DNA of 64,000 nt, from positions 173,526 to 237,525 of the forward strand of contig JAFTFL010000018.1 of assembly GCA_017449525.1 (NCBI GenBank), given 5' to 3'. A program made the translations under genes and the position numbers. The stretch is from Bacteroidales bacterium. Its GTDB lineage: Bacteria; Bacteroidota; Bacteroidia; Bacteroidales; P3. Shown in pieces: positions 1 to 8,965 of the stretch (the stretch's first letter is position 1; each line of letters opens with the position of its first letter). The notes under the pieces are model-generated. The model was given only the letters and a program-made list of their open reading frames with translations. It was not told where the DNA came from and searched no databases.

Positions 1-1
1 A

Positions 2-139
2 GGAGAGGGATTAGGACTGCTTAGCCTTTGCGAACGCTTTCAGTTGGCCGCCGCCCGCGATGTTGACATAAGTTCTTCCGACAACCTCTTCCGCGTAACC
101 ATCCCCCTTTTGGACGAACCACCCACCAACCTTACATAA
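2..139 (+). CDS. Sensor histidine kinase, C-terminal end (partial)
   Basis: An open frame enters from the left edge and ends at TAA 137-139, giving 46 residues. It begins G-E-G-L-G-L-L-S-L-C-E-R-F, which matches the G2 box of the HATPase domain of LytS/YehU-type kinases (GxGLGLxN...RL), followed by the terminal strand of the ATPase fold. The stop lies 12 nt before a LytTR response regulator, the usual partner of this kinase class, so the two are almost certainly one operon and a cognate pair. The sensor and membrane portion lies outside the window, so the stimulus cannot be inferred. Confidence 0.75.
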   Translation, partial: GEGLGLLSLCERFQLAAARDVDISSSDNLFRVTIPLLDEPPTNLT

Positions 140-151
140 TCCTTTCCAATC

Positions 152-928
152 ATGAAGCAAGCACTAATCATTGAAGACGAGGCCATAGCCGCTCTAAACC
201 TCACCCGTCTGCTCGCTGAAGTTGCACCCGACATCGAAATATGTGAGACACTGCAGAGCATCGAGGAGACCATCGACTGGTTTGCCGTTCACTCCGAACC
301 CGACATCGTCTTTATGGACATCCACCTTGCCGACGGCTTGTCCTTCCGCATCTTTGAGCATATCACCATTCACTGCCCGATAGTCTTCACCACTGCCTAC
401 GACCAGTACGCCCTCGACGCGTTCGAAGTGAATAGCATTGACTACTTGCTCAAGCCCATCAGTGCCGACAAACTGAGGCACGCCCTCAACAAGTGGGAAA
501 CTTTTTCTCCTCTGCACGAGAACGAAGCAGCCATCAGTCAAGAAACTATGCAGCAACTGCTGCAAACCATGCAACATTCACACCGACAGTACCAGTCCCA
601 CTTTCTGGTACCCATGGGCGAGAAGCTTCAACCCCTCCCTGTGGCCGACATTGCCTATATTCATCTTGATGCCAAGATAGCCCAAGCTTGTACCCTCAAC
701 GACCAGCACTACTTCATTGACAAACCTCTTGACACATTAATGGAGTTGCTCAACCCCGACCTTTTCTTCCGCGCCAATCGACAGTTCATCATAGCGCATA
801 GTGCTATCAAGTACATATCGACGCGCTTAGGCAGTAAACTCGGGGTAACACTCGTTATTTCCACCCCAGAGCCTATCATCATCAGCAAGGCTCGCGCTAC
901 GGAATTCAAGCAGTGGTTCACCCACTAA
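152..928 (+). CDS. LytTR-family response regulator
   Basis: The 258-residue protein has an N-terminal receiver domain (about residues 1-120) and a C-terminal LytTR DNA-binding domain (about 150-258). Receiver landmarks are the acidic pair E8/D9, the predicted phosphoacceptor D56 in F-M-D-I-H, T80/T81 and K101 in L-L-K-P. The C-terminal part contains the F-F-R-A-N-R-Q-F-I-I segment typical of LytTR domains. It follows the end of a LytS-like kinase by 12 nt and should be phosphorylated by it. Target genes are unknown; the lipoprotein gene at 1087 has its own promoter and is a possible but unproven target. Confidence 0.92.
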   Translation: MKQALIIEDEAIAALNLTRLLAEVAPDIEICETLQSIEETIDWFAVHSEPDIVFMDIHLADGLSFRIFEHITIHCPIVFTTAYDQYALDAFEVNSIDYLLKPISADKLRHALNKWETFSPLHENEAAISQETMQQLLQTMQHSHRQYQSHFLVPMGEKLQPLPVADIAYIHLDAKIAQACTLNDQHYFIDKPLDTLMELLNPDLFFRANRQFIIAHSAIKYISTRLGSKLGVTLVISTPEPIIISKARATEFKQWFTH

Positions 929-1045
929 TCCTCCGCTATCTACTCCTGCGCACAACACCACATCTTCTTTCTTTGCATTGTCCACCCCACTCATGTCCGC
1001 TGGACTGTAGAAAATGCAGTTCAATGCGGATTCATATATTTTTCT

Positions 1046-1053
1046 TACCTTTG
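1046..1053 (+). promoter_or_regulatory. Bacteroidota -7 box (TACCTTTG) before lipoprotein gene
   Basis: TACCTTTG fits the TAnnTTTG consensus of the Bacteroidota primary sigma factor. It lies 33 bp before the ATG at 1087, and a strong Shine-Dalgarno (AAAGGAGG, about 1071-1079) lies between. No clear -33 TTTG is seen. Confidence 0.55.
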
Positions 1054-1086
1054 CATTGACAACTTAGCCTGAAAGGAGGCATCATC

Positions 1087-1827
1087 ATGAACCAGCGTAT
1101 CTTCTCTCTCGGGTCGTCGACTCTGATGCTACTGTGTAGCTTGATGCTATTTGCTGCGTGCACCGTCTACAACCCAACAGCCAGCGAACTGCCACTGCTT
1201 CGCGAAAAGGGCGAATGGCGTGCTGACGGTGGGATGATTTTGTCCGACAACTTTGAGCCAGCCCTTACTTTGGGTGCATCCTATGCCCCGTGGAATCATG
1301 TAGCATTCCAAGTATCCGCAGCCACCAATATGGCAGACAAAGCCACCGAACACCAGAACTTTGGCCTCTTTGCCGTTGGCACCTTTCTCCCCTATGCCCA
1401 ACGTTCCGTCTTAGAACTCTACGCCGGCATCATCCACGGCTACGGAGCCGCTCACAGCAATCTCTATGTTTCCAAACCCGACGAAGGTTGGCTCAGAGCC
1501 ACCTACAACCTGCCATACCTACAGGCTAACTGGGGCATTGTAGGTCTTGGAGCCTTCGATTTGGGCATCGGCTTGCGTACTGGTCGCCTGTTCAACTCCG
1601 CCGAAGAATACTGCTACTTCGCAGGCCATAAGTCCGACGACGGACTGCGACAGTACGAAGAACGCCTGTGGATTATCGAGCCCACTGCCATGATGCGAGT
1701 TGGCGGAGAGCACGTCAAGTTCAGCCTTCGCCTTGGCTATAGCCACATTAACGGCACGCTGGGTAGCGACCGCCACTTCCCATACGCCAGCTTCTCACTG
1801 GCCGCAGGCGTGTCGCTCCACTTCTAA
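1087..1827 (+). CDS. Predicted lipoprotein, possible outer-membrane barrel
   Basis: The 246-residue protein starts with a type II signal peptide; the lipobox L-F-A-A-C puts the lipidated cysteine at residue 25. The mature part has alternating hydrophobic/polar stretches rich in Gly, Tyr and Phe and ends S-L-A-A-G-V-S-L-H-F, with a terminal aromatic residue as in many outer-membrane beta-barrels. I do not recognise a named family. It has its own promoter and is followed by a bidirectional terminator, so it is probably monocistronic. A cell-envelope location is supported; the function is unknown. Confidence 0.7.
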   Translation: MNQRIFSLGSSTLMLLCSLMLFAACTVYNPTASELPLLREKGEWRADGGMILSDNFEPALTLGASYAPWNHVAFQVSAATNMADKATEHQNFGLFAVGTFLPYAQRSVLELYAGIIHGYGAAHSNLYVSKPDEGWLRATYNLPYLQANWGIVGLGAFDLGIGLRTGRLFNSAEEYCYFAGHKSDDGLRQYEERLWIIEPTAMMRVGGEHVKFSLRLGYSHINGTLGSDRHFPYASFSLAAGVSLHF

Positions 1828-1874
1828 TGACATCACTCCGCATTGCACAAGACCCCCTTCACCAACCACAATAC

Positions 1875-1914
1875 CAAAGGGGCTGCCGACTGGATGAGTC
1901 GGGCAGCCCCTTTG
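1875..1914. terminator. Bidirectional intrinsic terminator
   Basis: A perfect 13-bp stem (CAAAGGGGCTGCC / GGCAGCCCCTTTG) with an additional GACT/AGTC pairing inside lies between the convergent lipoprotein gene and rimO. It is A-rich on one flank and T-rich on the other, so it could serve both strands. Confidence 0.8.
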
Positions 1915-1941
1915 TCTATCGCGTAATCTTTCGTTCTTCCT

Positions 1942-3228
1942 CTACTCCACCACTCCTTCAAGGTCGTGTTCCCATGCCGTTGCAATGCGCACATCGTAGA
2001 ACTGCCCCACCTCCAACGGCGTCGCGGAACGCACCACCACTTCGTTGTCCACTTCTGGGGAGTCAAACTCGGTGCGTCCTACCCAATGGTCATCTTCCTC
2101 TTCATCGATGAGCACACGCATCGTCTGCCCAACCAGTGCCTCGTTCTGTTCTAGTGCTATACGCTCTTGTAGCTCCATCAGTTCATCTATACGTTGCTGC
2201 TTCACCTGCTGTGGCACGGGGTCTCCCAGACTTTCGGCTGGAGTGCCTTCTTCTGGCGAGTATGCAAACACGCCCATACGTTCAAATCTCGCTTGACACA
2301 CAAACTGCTTCAGTTCTTCAAACTCGCGGTCGGTCTCGCCTGGATAGCCTACTATAAAAGTGGTGCGCAGTGCCACCCCAGGTATTCTTTCGCGCAACGT
2401 GTCCACCAGTCGGCGCGTAGCATCACTGTCCATACCCCGCTGCATTGAGGCTAAGATGGGTGTGCTGATGTGTTGGAGCGGCATATCTATATAGCGGCAG
2501 ATGTTCGGGTGTTGACTCATTACCTCAAGGAGGTTCATTGGAAAATCCGTTGGATAAGTGTAATGAAGCCTAATCCATTCGGCTTCGCTCTGCTCTGCCA
2601 ACTGCTGCATGAGTTGTGCTATGCGACTTTGCCCACCCCAATCGCGTCCATAGAACGTCGTATCCTGGGCTATAACGAGCAGTTCCTTCACGCCTCCTGC
2701 CACCAACTCGTGCGCTTCCGACACCAGTTCCCTTTCTGTTCGCGACACATAGTGTCCGCGTATCGACGGTATGGCGCAGTACGCGCAACGCCGGTTGCAA
2801 CCCTCGGCAATCTTCAGATATGCATAATGTGGACGCGTACTCAACAGCCGAGCTCCTTCAAAATTAGAGACCGACTGCTGCGTCAGCAGTTGAACCAATT
2901 CGCCCCACTGGTGCGTTCCGTAAAAAGCATCTATTTCGGGAATCTCGGCCGCAAGTTCCTTACGATACCGCTCGATGAGGCACCCCACCGCTATCAGTCG
3001 GCGAGGCTTGCGTCCGCGCTGCTTGATAGCAGCCTGTTGCAGCAGTACATTGACGGATTCCTCTTTCGCATCGCCGATAAATCCACAAGTGTTGACTATC
3101 GTAACATCACAATCCGTCTGCTCCCTGTCGAAGTATACCTGTATGCCAGCCCTACGCAGGTGTCCTGCCACATGCTCCGAGTCGACCACATTTTTAGAAC
3201 ACCCCAGCGTAATAACATTTACTTTCAT
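1942..3228 (-). CDS. rimO: Ribosomal protein S12 methylthiotransferase RimO
   Basis: RimO is a radical-SAM enzyme that adds a methylthio group to a conserved aspartate of ribosomal protein S12. The 428-residue protein has the full layout: an N-terminal UPF0004 domain with cluster cysteines C10, C48 and C83, a radical-SAM core with C144/C148/C151 in C-N-R-R-C-A-Y-C, and a C-terminal TRAM-like domain. The motif C-A-I-P-S-I-R-G following the cysteines favours RimO over the tRNA enzyme MiaB. Its ATG overlaps the ftsY stop by 4 bp (ATGA type), so the two are translationally coupled. Confidence 0.95.
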   Translation of the reverse strand: MKVNVITLGCSKNVVDSEHVAGHLRRAGIQVYFDREQTDCDVTIVNTCGFIGDAKEESVNVLLQQAAIKQRGRKPRRLIAVGCLIERYRKELAAEIPEIDAFYGTHQWGELVQLLTQQSVSNFEGARLLSTRPHYAYLKIAEGCNRRCAYCAIPSIRGHYVSRTERELVSEAHELVAGGVKELLVIAQDTTFYGRDWGGQSRIAQLMQQLAEQSEAEWIRLHYTYPTDFPMNLLEVMSQHPNICRYIDMPLQHISTPILASMQRGMDSDATRRLVDTLRERIPGVALRTTFIVGYPGETDREFEELKQFVCQARFERMGVFAYSPEEGTPAESLGDPVPQQVKQQRIDELMELQERIALEQNEALVGQTMRVLIDEEEDDHWVGRTEFDSPEVDNEVVVRSATPLEVGQFYDVRIATAWEHDLEGVVE

Positions 3229-4178
3229 TGCTCAAACAAACTGTCTACAAAAGCTTCAGCATCGAACACCTGGAGGTCTGTCATCTGCTCGCCCAAACCG
3301 ATATACCGAACAGGTATATTGAACTCGTCGCTGATACCGATGATGACACCGCCTTTGGCCGTACCGTCAAGTTTGGTCAGCGCCAACGCGTTCACATCAG
3401 TAGCCGACACAAACTGCCGAGCCTGCTCCACAGCATTCTGCCCTGTGCTTGCATCCAGCACCAGCAGTACCTCGTGCGGCGCGTCGGGCAGGAGTTTCTT
3501 CATCACCTTCTTAACTTTGGTCAGCTCATTCATGAGCCCCACCTTATTATGTAGACGACCTGCGGTATCAATGAGTACCACGTCGGCCTTTTTTGCCAAC
3601 GCCGATTGCAGTGTATCGTACGCCACCGAGGCTGGGTCGGCGTTCATGCCCTGTTGCACAATGGGTACACCCACCCGCTCCGACCAAATCTGCAACTGCT
3701 CCACTGCCGCAGCGCGGAACGTATCCGCAGCCCCGAGCATCACACTTTTCCCCGCCTGTTTAAACTGGTAGGCCAACTTGCCTATTGTGGTGGTTTTCCC
3801 TACACCATTCACACCCACCACCAGAATCACATAGGGCTGCGCCGGCAGGGGCGACGAGAAATCTGCAAACGGAGTCGTGTCATGCCTGCTCAGCAGCGCA
3901 GTAATCTCCGACCTCAGAATGGAGTTCAACTCCGAAGTACTCATATAACGGTCGCGCTTCACTCGGTCCTCAATACTGCGAATAATCTTCAGCGTCGTCT
4001 CCACTCCCACATCCGAAGAGATGAGCATCTCCTCCAAATTGTCCAGCACATCGGCATCGACGGTGGACTTACCGAGGATGGTTTTCGAAAGCTTTGTGAA
4101 GAAATTCTCCTTTGTCTTGGCCAAGCCCTTGTCGAGCGTTGCCTTTTTCTCTCTGCTGAATATGGAAAAGAGACCCAT
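3225..4178 (-). CDS. ftsY: Signal recognition particle receptor FtsY
   Basis: FtsY is the SRP receptor GTPase that delivers ribosome-nascent chain complexes to SecYEG. The 317-residue protein has a helical N domain (about 20-100) and a G domain with the P-loop G-V-N-G-V-G-K-T-T (122-130), D-T-A-G-R (204-208) and T-K-L-D-G (268-272). It is short because it lacks the long acidic A domain of E. coli FtsY, as is common in Bacteroidota. It is the first gene of a pair with rimO. In other Bacteroidales these genes usually follow rpmB and rpmG; here the ribosomal genes are absent and a promoter lies just upstream. Confidence 0.96.
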   Translation of the reverse strand: MGLFSIFSREKKATLDKGLAKTKENFFTKLSKTILGKSTVDADVLDNLEEMLISSDVGVETTLKIIRSIEDRVKRDRYMSTSELNSILRSEITALLSRHDTTPFADFSSPLPAQPYVILVVGVNGVGKTTTIGKLAYQFKQAGKSVMLGAADTFRAAAVEQLQIWSERVGVPIVQQGMNADPASVAYDTLQSALAKKADVVLIDTAGRLHNKVGLMNELTKVKKVMKKLLPDAPHEVLLVLDASTGQNAVEQARQFVSATDVNALALTKLDGTAKGGVIIGISDEFNIPVRYIGLGEQMTDLQVFDAEAFVDSLFEQ

Positions 4179-4644
4179 GTGTGTACCGTGTTATAGCGTT
4201 GCAAATGTAAATGCAAAGTTACGAAACTTTTTCGTATCAGTCGCTTGATTTTCGCCTCTTTCGCGCTTCATCAGCCACTGCTTTTGCCCACTCTGCACCA
4301 CCTGCCGTACTTCTTATTCCAGTCCATATTTCCTCTGTTCACCCCGCGTCCTTGCGCTTCAGTCGACAAAATCTTCTTCAGAATTAACATTTTATAGTGC
4401 CATTTTGTCATACACCATACAACATACATAAATCTACTTATCAACTATTTAAAACTATTCCTCAAAACAAGTGAATTAACCAAACCGAACAAAAACTGCT
4501 ATTTTGACACTACAATATTTTCATTTTCGTACTTGGCACAACAGTTGCATGTTCCTCCATCGAAAGCTTCACCCACTGAGAGAGCGAAGCAAAGAGAACA
4601 ACAAAACATAAAAATATAACCAAACAAAATAGGAGATTCAAACC
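4179..4644. other. Divergent intergenic region between ftsY and hsp20
   Basis: These 466 bp hold the ftsY promoter at the left edge and the hsp20 leader at the right (Shine-Dalgarno AGGAGA about 4631-4636). The middle is A+T-rich. I see no open frame with coding character and no CIRCE-type inverted repeat (TTAGCACTC-N9-GAGTGCTAA) before hsp20. Confidence 0.6.
4214..4221 (-). promoter_or_regulatory. Bacteroidota -7 box for ftsY-rimO
   Basis: On the minus strand this reads TAACTTTG, matching TAnnTTTG, 36 bp before the ftsY start codon. No convincing -33 element was found. Confidence 0.5.
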
Positions 4645-5082
4645 ATGATGTTAGCAAAGAGAAACAGTTACATGATGCCCTCACTGCTCAATGAGCTTTT
4701 AGACTGGAACAACTGGAATCAAGCCCCAACAAGTGAAGGAGCCGTATCGCCCAAGATGAACGTTAGTGAGTCGAAGACCGACTACCGTCTGGAGCTCTGC
4801 GTGCCGGGACTGAAGAAGGAAGACATCAACATCTCCATTGACACCGAGAACAATCTTGTCATCGAGATGAACAAGAAAGAGGAACATGAAGAGAAGGACG
4901 ACCGCCACTATCTGCGCAGAGAGTTCTCTTCGACCCAGTTCAAACAGGTTCTCTCCCTGCCAGAGAATGTCAAACGGGAGAACATCTCAGCCAAAGCAGC
5001 ACATGGGGTGCTTACCGTAACCCTGCCGAAAGTAACCGAAGAAGAGAAGAAAGCCTTGGCTCAGACCATTCAAATCGACTGA
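4645..5082 (+). CDS. Hsp20 family small heat shock protein
   Basis: Small heat shock proteins are ATP-independent holdase chaperones that bind unfolding cytoplasmic proteins. The 145-residue protein has the alpha-crystallin domain at about residues 35-130, including Y-R-L-E-L-C-V-P-G-L, the Asp/Glu/Lys-rich loop, and the conserved end A-H-G-V-L-T-V-T-L-P-K. Length is normal for the family. The ATG at 4645 is chosen because a good ribosome binding site (AGGAGA) lies 9 nt before it. A terminator follows, so it stands alone. Confidence 0.93.
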   Translation: MMLAKRNSYMMPSLLNELLDWNNWNQAPTSEGAVSPKMNVSESKTDYRLELCVPGLKKEDINISIDTENNLVIEMNKKEEHEEKDDRHYLRREFSSTQFKQVLSLPENVKRENISAKAAHGVLTVTLPKVTEEEKKALAQTIQID

Positions 5083-5107
5083 TGCTTCGCTTCGCAAGGC
5101 GCAATGC

Positions 5108-5142
5108 AAGAGGAGAGCCCACGTAGGTTCTCCTCTCTTTTT
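5108..5142 (+). terminator. Intrinsic terminator of hsp20
   Basis: An AGAGGAGAGCC / GGTTCTCCTCT stem (one G-T pair) is followed by a T-rich tract, about 25 bp after the hsp20 stop. Confidence 0.8.
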
Positions 5143-5207
5143 ATTATCTCATGTCCAAAGATTATTCAATCAGCTTTCCAACTATTATTTATCAGCGAAA
5201 GTTCGCC

Positions 5208-7241
5208 TCACGCTAAGCCGCGGTTGCGGAGTAGCGCGTCGACCGAAGGCTCCCTCCCTCGAAAATCGCGGTAGAGTGCCATCAAATCCGTTGTATTCCC
5301 ATGCTCCAGTATACGACGGAACCGCTGCGCCAACAACGGGTTGTACAGGTCGCCACTTTCACAGAAAGCCTCAAAGGCATCGGCATCGAGTATGGCCGTC
5401 CACGTGTAGCTGTAGTATCCTGCATCGTAACCCGTGGAGAAAATGTGCAGGAAGTACGGACTGCGATAACGCGATACTATCTGCGGTATCAGGCCAATCC
5501 GCTCCATTGCCTCGTCCTCAAACCGTGGCAAATCTACTGCCTTTGGGCTCACAAGGGTATGGAAATCCATGTCGAGCAGTGAGGCAGCCAGCAGTTCCGT
5601 GTTGGCAAAACCCTGTCCGTATGTAGTAGCGGCCTGCAACTTCTCTACGAGTGCGTCGGGTATGGCCTCGTCCGTGGCATAGTGCCGTGCATACTCTTTG
5701 AGCACATGCCGATGACGACACCAGTTTTCCATCAACTGCGAAGGCAGCTCAACGAAGTCGCGTGGCACGTTGGTCCCTGAGAGAGAACGGTATCGGCAGT
5801 TGCTTAGGATGCTGTGTAGTGCATGGCCAAACTCGTGGAAGAGTGTTTGTGCCTCGTCAAAACTGAGCAGCGACGGGCGGTCGGCCGCTGGACGGGTAAA
5901 GTTGCAGACCACTTGTATGACGGGCACATGGTTGCGCCCTTGTGCATCCACATATTGTTCTTCGAAGTTGGTCATCCACGCGCCACTGCTTTTGCTCGCA
6001 CGAGGAAAGAAGTCCATGTAAAGGACAGCCCTCACCCGTCCGTTCTCCACCACCTCATAGGCCTCAGCCTCCTTGTCGTAGGTTGGCAGGGCATCGTTGC
6101 GGCGAAAGTTGAGCCCGTAGAGCCTATTCGCTACCATAAAAGCCCCCTCGCGCACGCGCTCCAACGGGAAATAGGTGCGCAGTTGTTCCTCGTCTATGCT
6201 GTAGAGACGACGACGCAGTTGCTCGCTGTAGTAGCGCCAGTCGTATGGCTGCAATTCCTCCGTAGCAGGGAACTCCTCATGCAGCATATCACTGAGAGCC
6301 GCACACTCCTCCTTTGCTTTGCGTAGCGCGGGCTGCCACAGGCGGAGCAGACAGTTATACACAGCCTGGGGTGTGCGCGCCATACAGTCGTCCAGCACAT
6401 AGGCTGCGTGGTTCTCGTAGCCCAACAGCTGCGCTCGTTCACGGCGCAAATTCACCAACTGGTCTATCACCAGCCTGTTGTCGTTCACTCCCGAGGTACA
6501 TCGCAATGTGTATGCCTCCCACATCTGCCGACGCAGTTCGCGGTTGGCCACGTAGCACATAAACGGTTCCCAACTGGGCATCTGTAGGGTAAAGCGGTAG
6601 CTACCCTCGGCATCGCCTGCCTCTTGAGCCAACTGGACTGCGGCAGCGCACTGACTCTCGGGCAGTCCGCTCAGTTGCGCCCTGTCTACCACCAGTGCAT
6701 ACTCATTGGTAGCACGAAGCACGTTGTTGCCAAAGCGCAGTTCGAGCGAAGCGATTTGCTCATTCATCTCCCGCAAGCGTGCCTGCTTGTCGTTCGGAAT
6801 GCCAGCTCCATGCCGCACGAACGACTTGTAGGTCTCTTCAAGCAACCGCTGCTGCTCGGGCTCAAGAGCCTCCTGCTGCCGACGCTCATACACCACCTTC
6901 ACACGGGCAAAAAGCTCCGCATTGAGGCTGATGTCGTCGTGGTGAGCAGAGAGCAGCGGCGTAACCTCTTCGGCTATGCGCTCCATCTCGTCGCTGTGGT
7001 TGCTCTCGGCCAAGTTGAAGAACACACCGCTCACACGTGCCAGCATGCCGCCGCTCCGCTCCAACGCCTCCACCGTATTGGCGAAGGTGGGTGGCACAGG
7101 GTTGGCCACAATAGCGGCGACCTCTGCTTTCTGACGGCGCATAGCCTCCTGAAAGGCGGGCATGTAGTGTTCGGTTCGGATAGCTTCAAAGTCGGGCACA
7201 CCGTAGGGTGTGCTCCACTCTTCGTAGAACGGGTTTTGCAT
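5208..7241 (-). CDS. dcp: M3 family zinc metallopeptidase (Dcp-like peptidyl-dipeptidase)
   Basis: M3 peptidases of this group remove dipeptides or cut short oligopeptides, usually in the cytoplasm, at the last stage of peptide breakdown. The 677-residue protein has the zinc site H-E-F-G-H (residues 469-473) and the downstream glutamate in V-E-L-P-S-Q-L-M-E-N-W (about 498-508). The long helical N-terminal half is typical of Dcp/OpdA. No signal peptide is visible, supporting a cytoplasmic location. The exact specificity (Dcp or oligopeptidase A) is inferred. Its start is followed upstream by a short gap and a secreted thioredoxin-like gene on the same strand. Confidence 0.92.
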   Translation of the reverse strand: MQNPFYEEWSTPYGVPDFEAIRTEHYMPAFQEAMRRQKAEVAAIVANPVPPTFANTVEALERSGGMLARVSGVFFNLAESNHSDEMERIAEEVTPLLSAHHDDISLNAELFARVKVVYERRQQEALEPEQQRLLEETYKSFVRHGAGIPNDKQARLREMNEQIASLELRFGNNVLRATNEYALVVDRAQLSGLPESQCAAAVQLAQEAGDAEGSYRFTLQMPSWEPFMCYVANRELRRQMWEAYTLRCTSGVNDNRLVIDQLVNLRRERAQLLGYENHAAYVLDDCMARTPQAVYNCLLRLWQPALRKAKEECAALSDMLHEEFPATEELQPYDWRYYSEQLRRRLYSIDEEQLRTYFPLERVREGAFMVANRLYGLNFRRNDALPTYDKEAEAYEVVENGRVRAVLYMDFFPRASKSSGAWMTNFEEQYVDAQGRNHVPVIQVVCNFTRPAADRPSLLSFDEAQTLFHEFGHALHSILSNCRYRSLSGTNVPRDFVELPSQLMENWCRHRHVLKEYARHYATDEAIPDALVEKLQAATTYGQGFANTELLAASLLDMDFHTLVSPKAVDLPRFEDEAMERIGLIPQIVSRYRSPYFLHIFSTGYDAGYYSYTWTAILDADAFEAFCESGDLYNPLLAQRFRRILEHGNTTDLMALYRDFRGREPSVDALLRNRGLA

Positions 7242-7294
7242 AGTTACTGTATTATTGTATGGATCGACCTTGGCGTTACCAGCAGCCTGGCGCC

Positions 7295-8743
7295 TTATTC
7301 GTCAGCCTCTTCGCTCGACTTCAGTTGGGGTTCGAGTTCCTTGATGACGATGTCGAACGACGAAGCACTGAGTTTCTTAGCCAAAATCTTCTTCTCGCGG
7401 TCGAGCAGGTAGATTTGAGGAGTGGTCTCCACGTCGTACACATCGTGCCAGTCAATGTTAGCCTCGCCACCGTCCAGGTTTAGCCAATGAGGGTCGTTGA
7501 GGTTGTGCTTAGCAATGAAATCATACCACTTTTCGCGAGTTTTCTCATCGGGTTCGCTCAGGATGGTGAAGGCTGTAATGTCGCATTTGTCGCGGTATTC
7601 CTTGAACTTCGCAAAGAGTTGTGGTATCTCCACCTTGCAGTGGCCGCACGAGGGCGACCAGAAGACCAGCAGGGTGTACTTCGACGGGATGCTGTACATA
7701 CTGTGGAACCGCTTCTCACGGTCACGCAGTACCAGCTCGGGAGCCTGCTTGCCCACGAGCAGTTTCGCCCACTTGTCGGCTCGACGCGTTTCGCTCTCAA
7801 TGGTGGCAGGCGACGCCCAGAAGGCTTTGCCACTTGTGTAGTAGGTGTGCACCATGTGGACATAGACCGCATCATAGCTCATCACCTTGCTCTGCAGATA
7901 CTTCTCGGTGATGGTATGTACTAAGTACTGGTAGACTTCCTTCGCTGGCTCGGCGCGCGCTATCATTGCATCAACGTAGTAGATGATGCTGTCTGGATGG
8001 GCATTGCGCAGGTTGCGATCGAGGTAGTCGGTCAACTTCTTCTGGAATATGGACTCAGGGGTGCGCAGTATGGCATCGTTGTCCAGCGCCACATAGTCGA
8101 AATAGTGGAGGAGGTAATGGTGTAGTTGTTGGCCGAAGGTGAGGCTGTCTCCGTTGGCATCGACCGTTGGCACCGAGGGGGTGCGCCGCGCATTGAGCAT
8201 GATGCCCAGCAGCGACTCGGGGTGCTTTTCTATCACATCAAGCGTAATGCTGTCCATCAGCCGCACCTGTTCACGATAAAAGGCTTTGTACTCCTCCCCT
8301 TGGGGATCCATACGCTGCTTTGCGTCATTGAAGAGGTTGTAGAAGCTGCGATTGATGCGTTGATATGTAAAGAAGAGGTCGTTCTGTGGTGAGCCTTTCA
8401 CCTTCATATTGCCCGTCCAGTCGGATTCGGCCGTATGGAAAGTGATGTTGAAATCCTCGTTGTACATCACCACCTCCACGTACCGGCCTTGCTGGTTGGT
8501 AAAGAAGTAGAGGCCCGGGCGCAGGTCGTAATTCTTCTTTTCGAACACGAACTGCCCCTTGCGGTTCACGTGGGCCGTGTCGATGGAGTAGGTCTTGCCG
8601 ACAAAATAGGTACCGAAGTACATCACGCTGTCGTGCCCCCCATCGATGATGAGCGTCAGTTTATACCCCTTTTGTGGTGTGCGAGCCGCCATGAGCGACA
8701 GGGCTGCCACCACCAGTATGCAGAACGATGCAAATCTCTTCAT
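7295..8743 (-). CDS. Secreted thioredoxin-family protein (TlpA-like, DUF5106/DUF4369 type)
   Basis: I start at the ATG at 8743 because it gives an immediate signal peptide (M-K-R-F-A-S-F-C-I-L-V-V-A-A-L) and has a GAGGA ribosome site; an in-frame ATG at 8827 gives a poor N-terminus. The 482-residue protein has a beta-rich N-terminal domain (about 25-120), a helical middle domain (about 125-330) and a C-terminal thioredoxin fold with the redox pair C366-G-H-C369 in W-S-P-S-C-G-H-C-K. Such Bacteroidota proteins are periplasmic disulfide reductases or isomerases. Partner proteins are unknown. The Omp28-like protein encoded divergently also has a CxxC motif. Confidence 0.85.
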   Translation of the reverse strand: MKRFASFCILVVAALSLMAARTPQKGYKLTLIIDGGHDSVMYFGTYFVGKTYSIDTAHVNRKGQFVFEKKNYDLRPGLYFFTNQQGRYVEVVMYNEDFNITFHTAESDWTGNMKVKGSPQNDLFFTYQRINRSFYNLFNDAKQRMDPQGEEYKAFYREQVRLMDSITLDVIEKHPESLLGIMLNARRTPSVPTVDANGDSLTFGQQLHHYLLHYFDYVALDNDAILRTPESIFQKKLTDYLDRNLRNAHPDSIIYYVDAMIARAEPAKEVYQYLVHTITEKYLQSKVMSYDAVYVHMVHTYYTSGKAFWASPATIESETRRADKWAKLLVGKQAPELVLRDREKRFHSMYSIPSKYTLLVFWSPSCGHCKVEIPQLFAKFKEYRDKCDITAFTILSEPDEKTREKWYDFIAKHNLNDPHWLNLDGGEANIDWHDVYDVETTPQIYLLDREKKILAKKLSASSFDIVIKELEPQLKSSEEADE

Positions 8744-8965
8744 ATCCTCGGTTGTTACAATTGGTTTCCATAACGCAGATAGCCCACCTATTCGTACATC
8801 GAGCCTAAAAAATAACGACTTTGGCATGTACTCCCTGCCTCGGGCTCACCTCTGTCCCTCGTCGTCAGCTCAAGGCCTGCGGTGCAGACGTGGCAAGTCT
8901 CCTTCGCCAGCCGCATCCGCCCGCTTTGTGCACACCTGTCCCCTCCCACAGGTGCCTCTCCCAAC

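Noticed and set aside
2470-3771. Open frame of 433 codons on the plus strand
   Set aside because: It runs antisense across rimO and ftsY, which both have complete family motifs; no protein features of its own.
4179-4644. Searched for a CIRCE element before hsp20
   Set aside because: No inverted repeat of the TTAGCACTC type is present.
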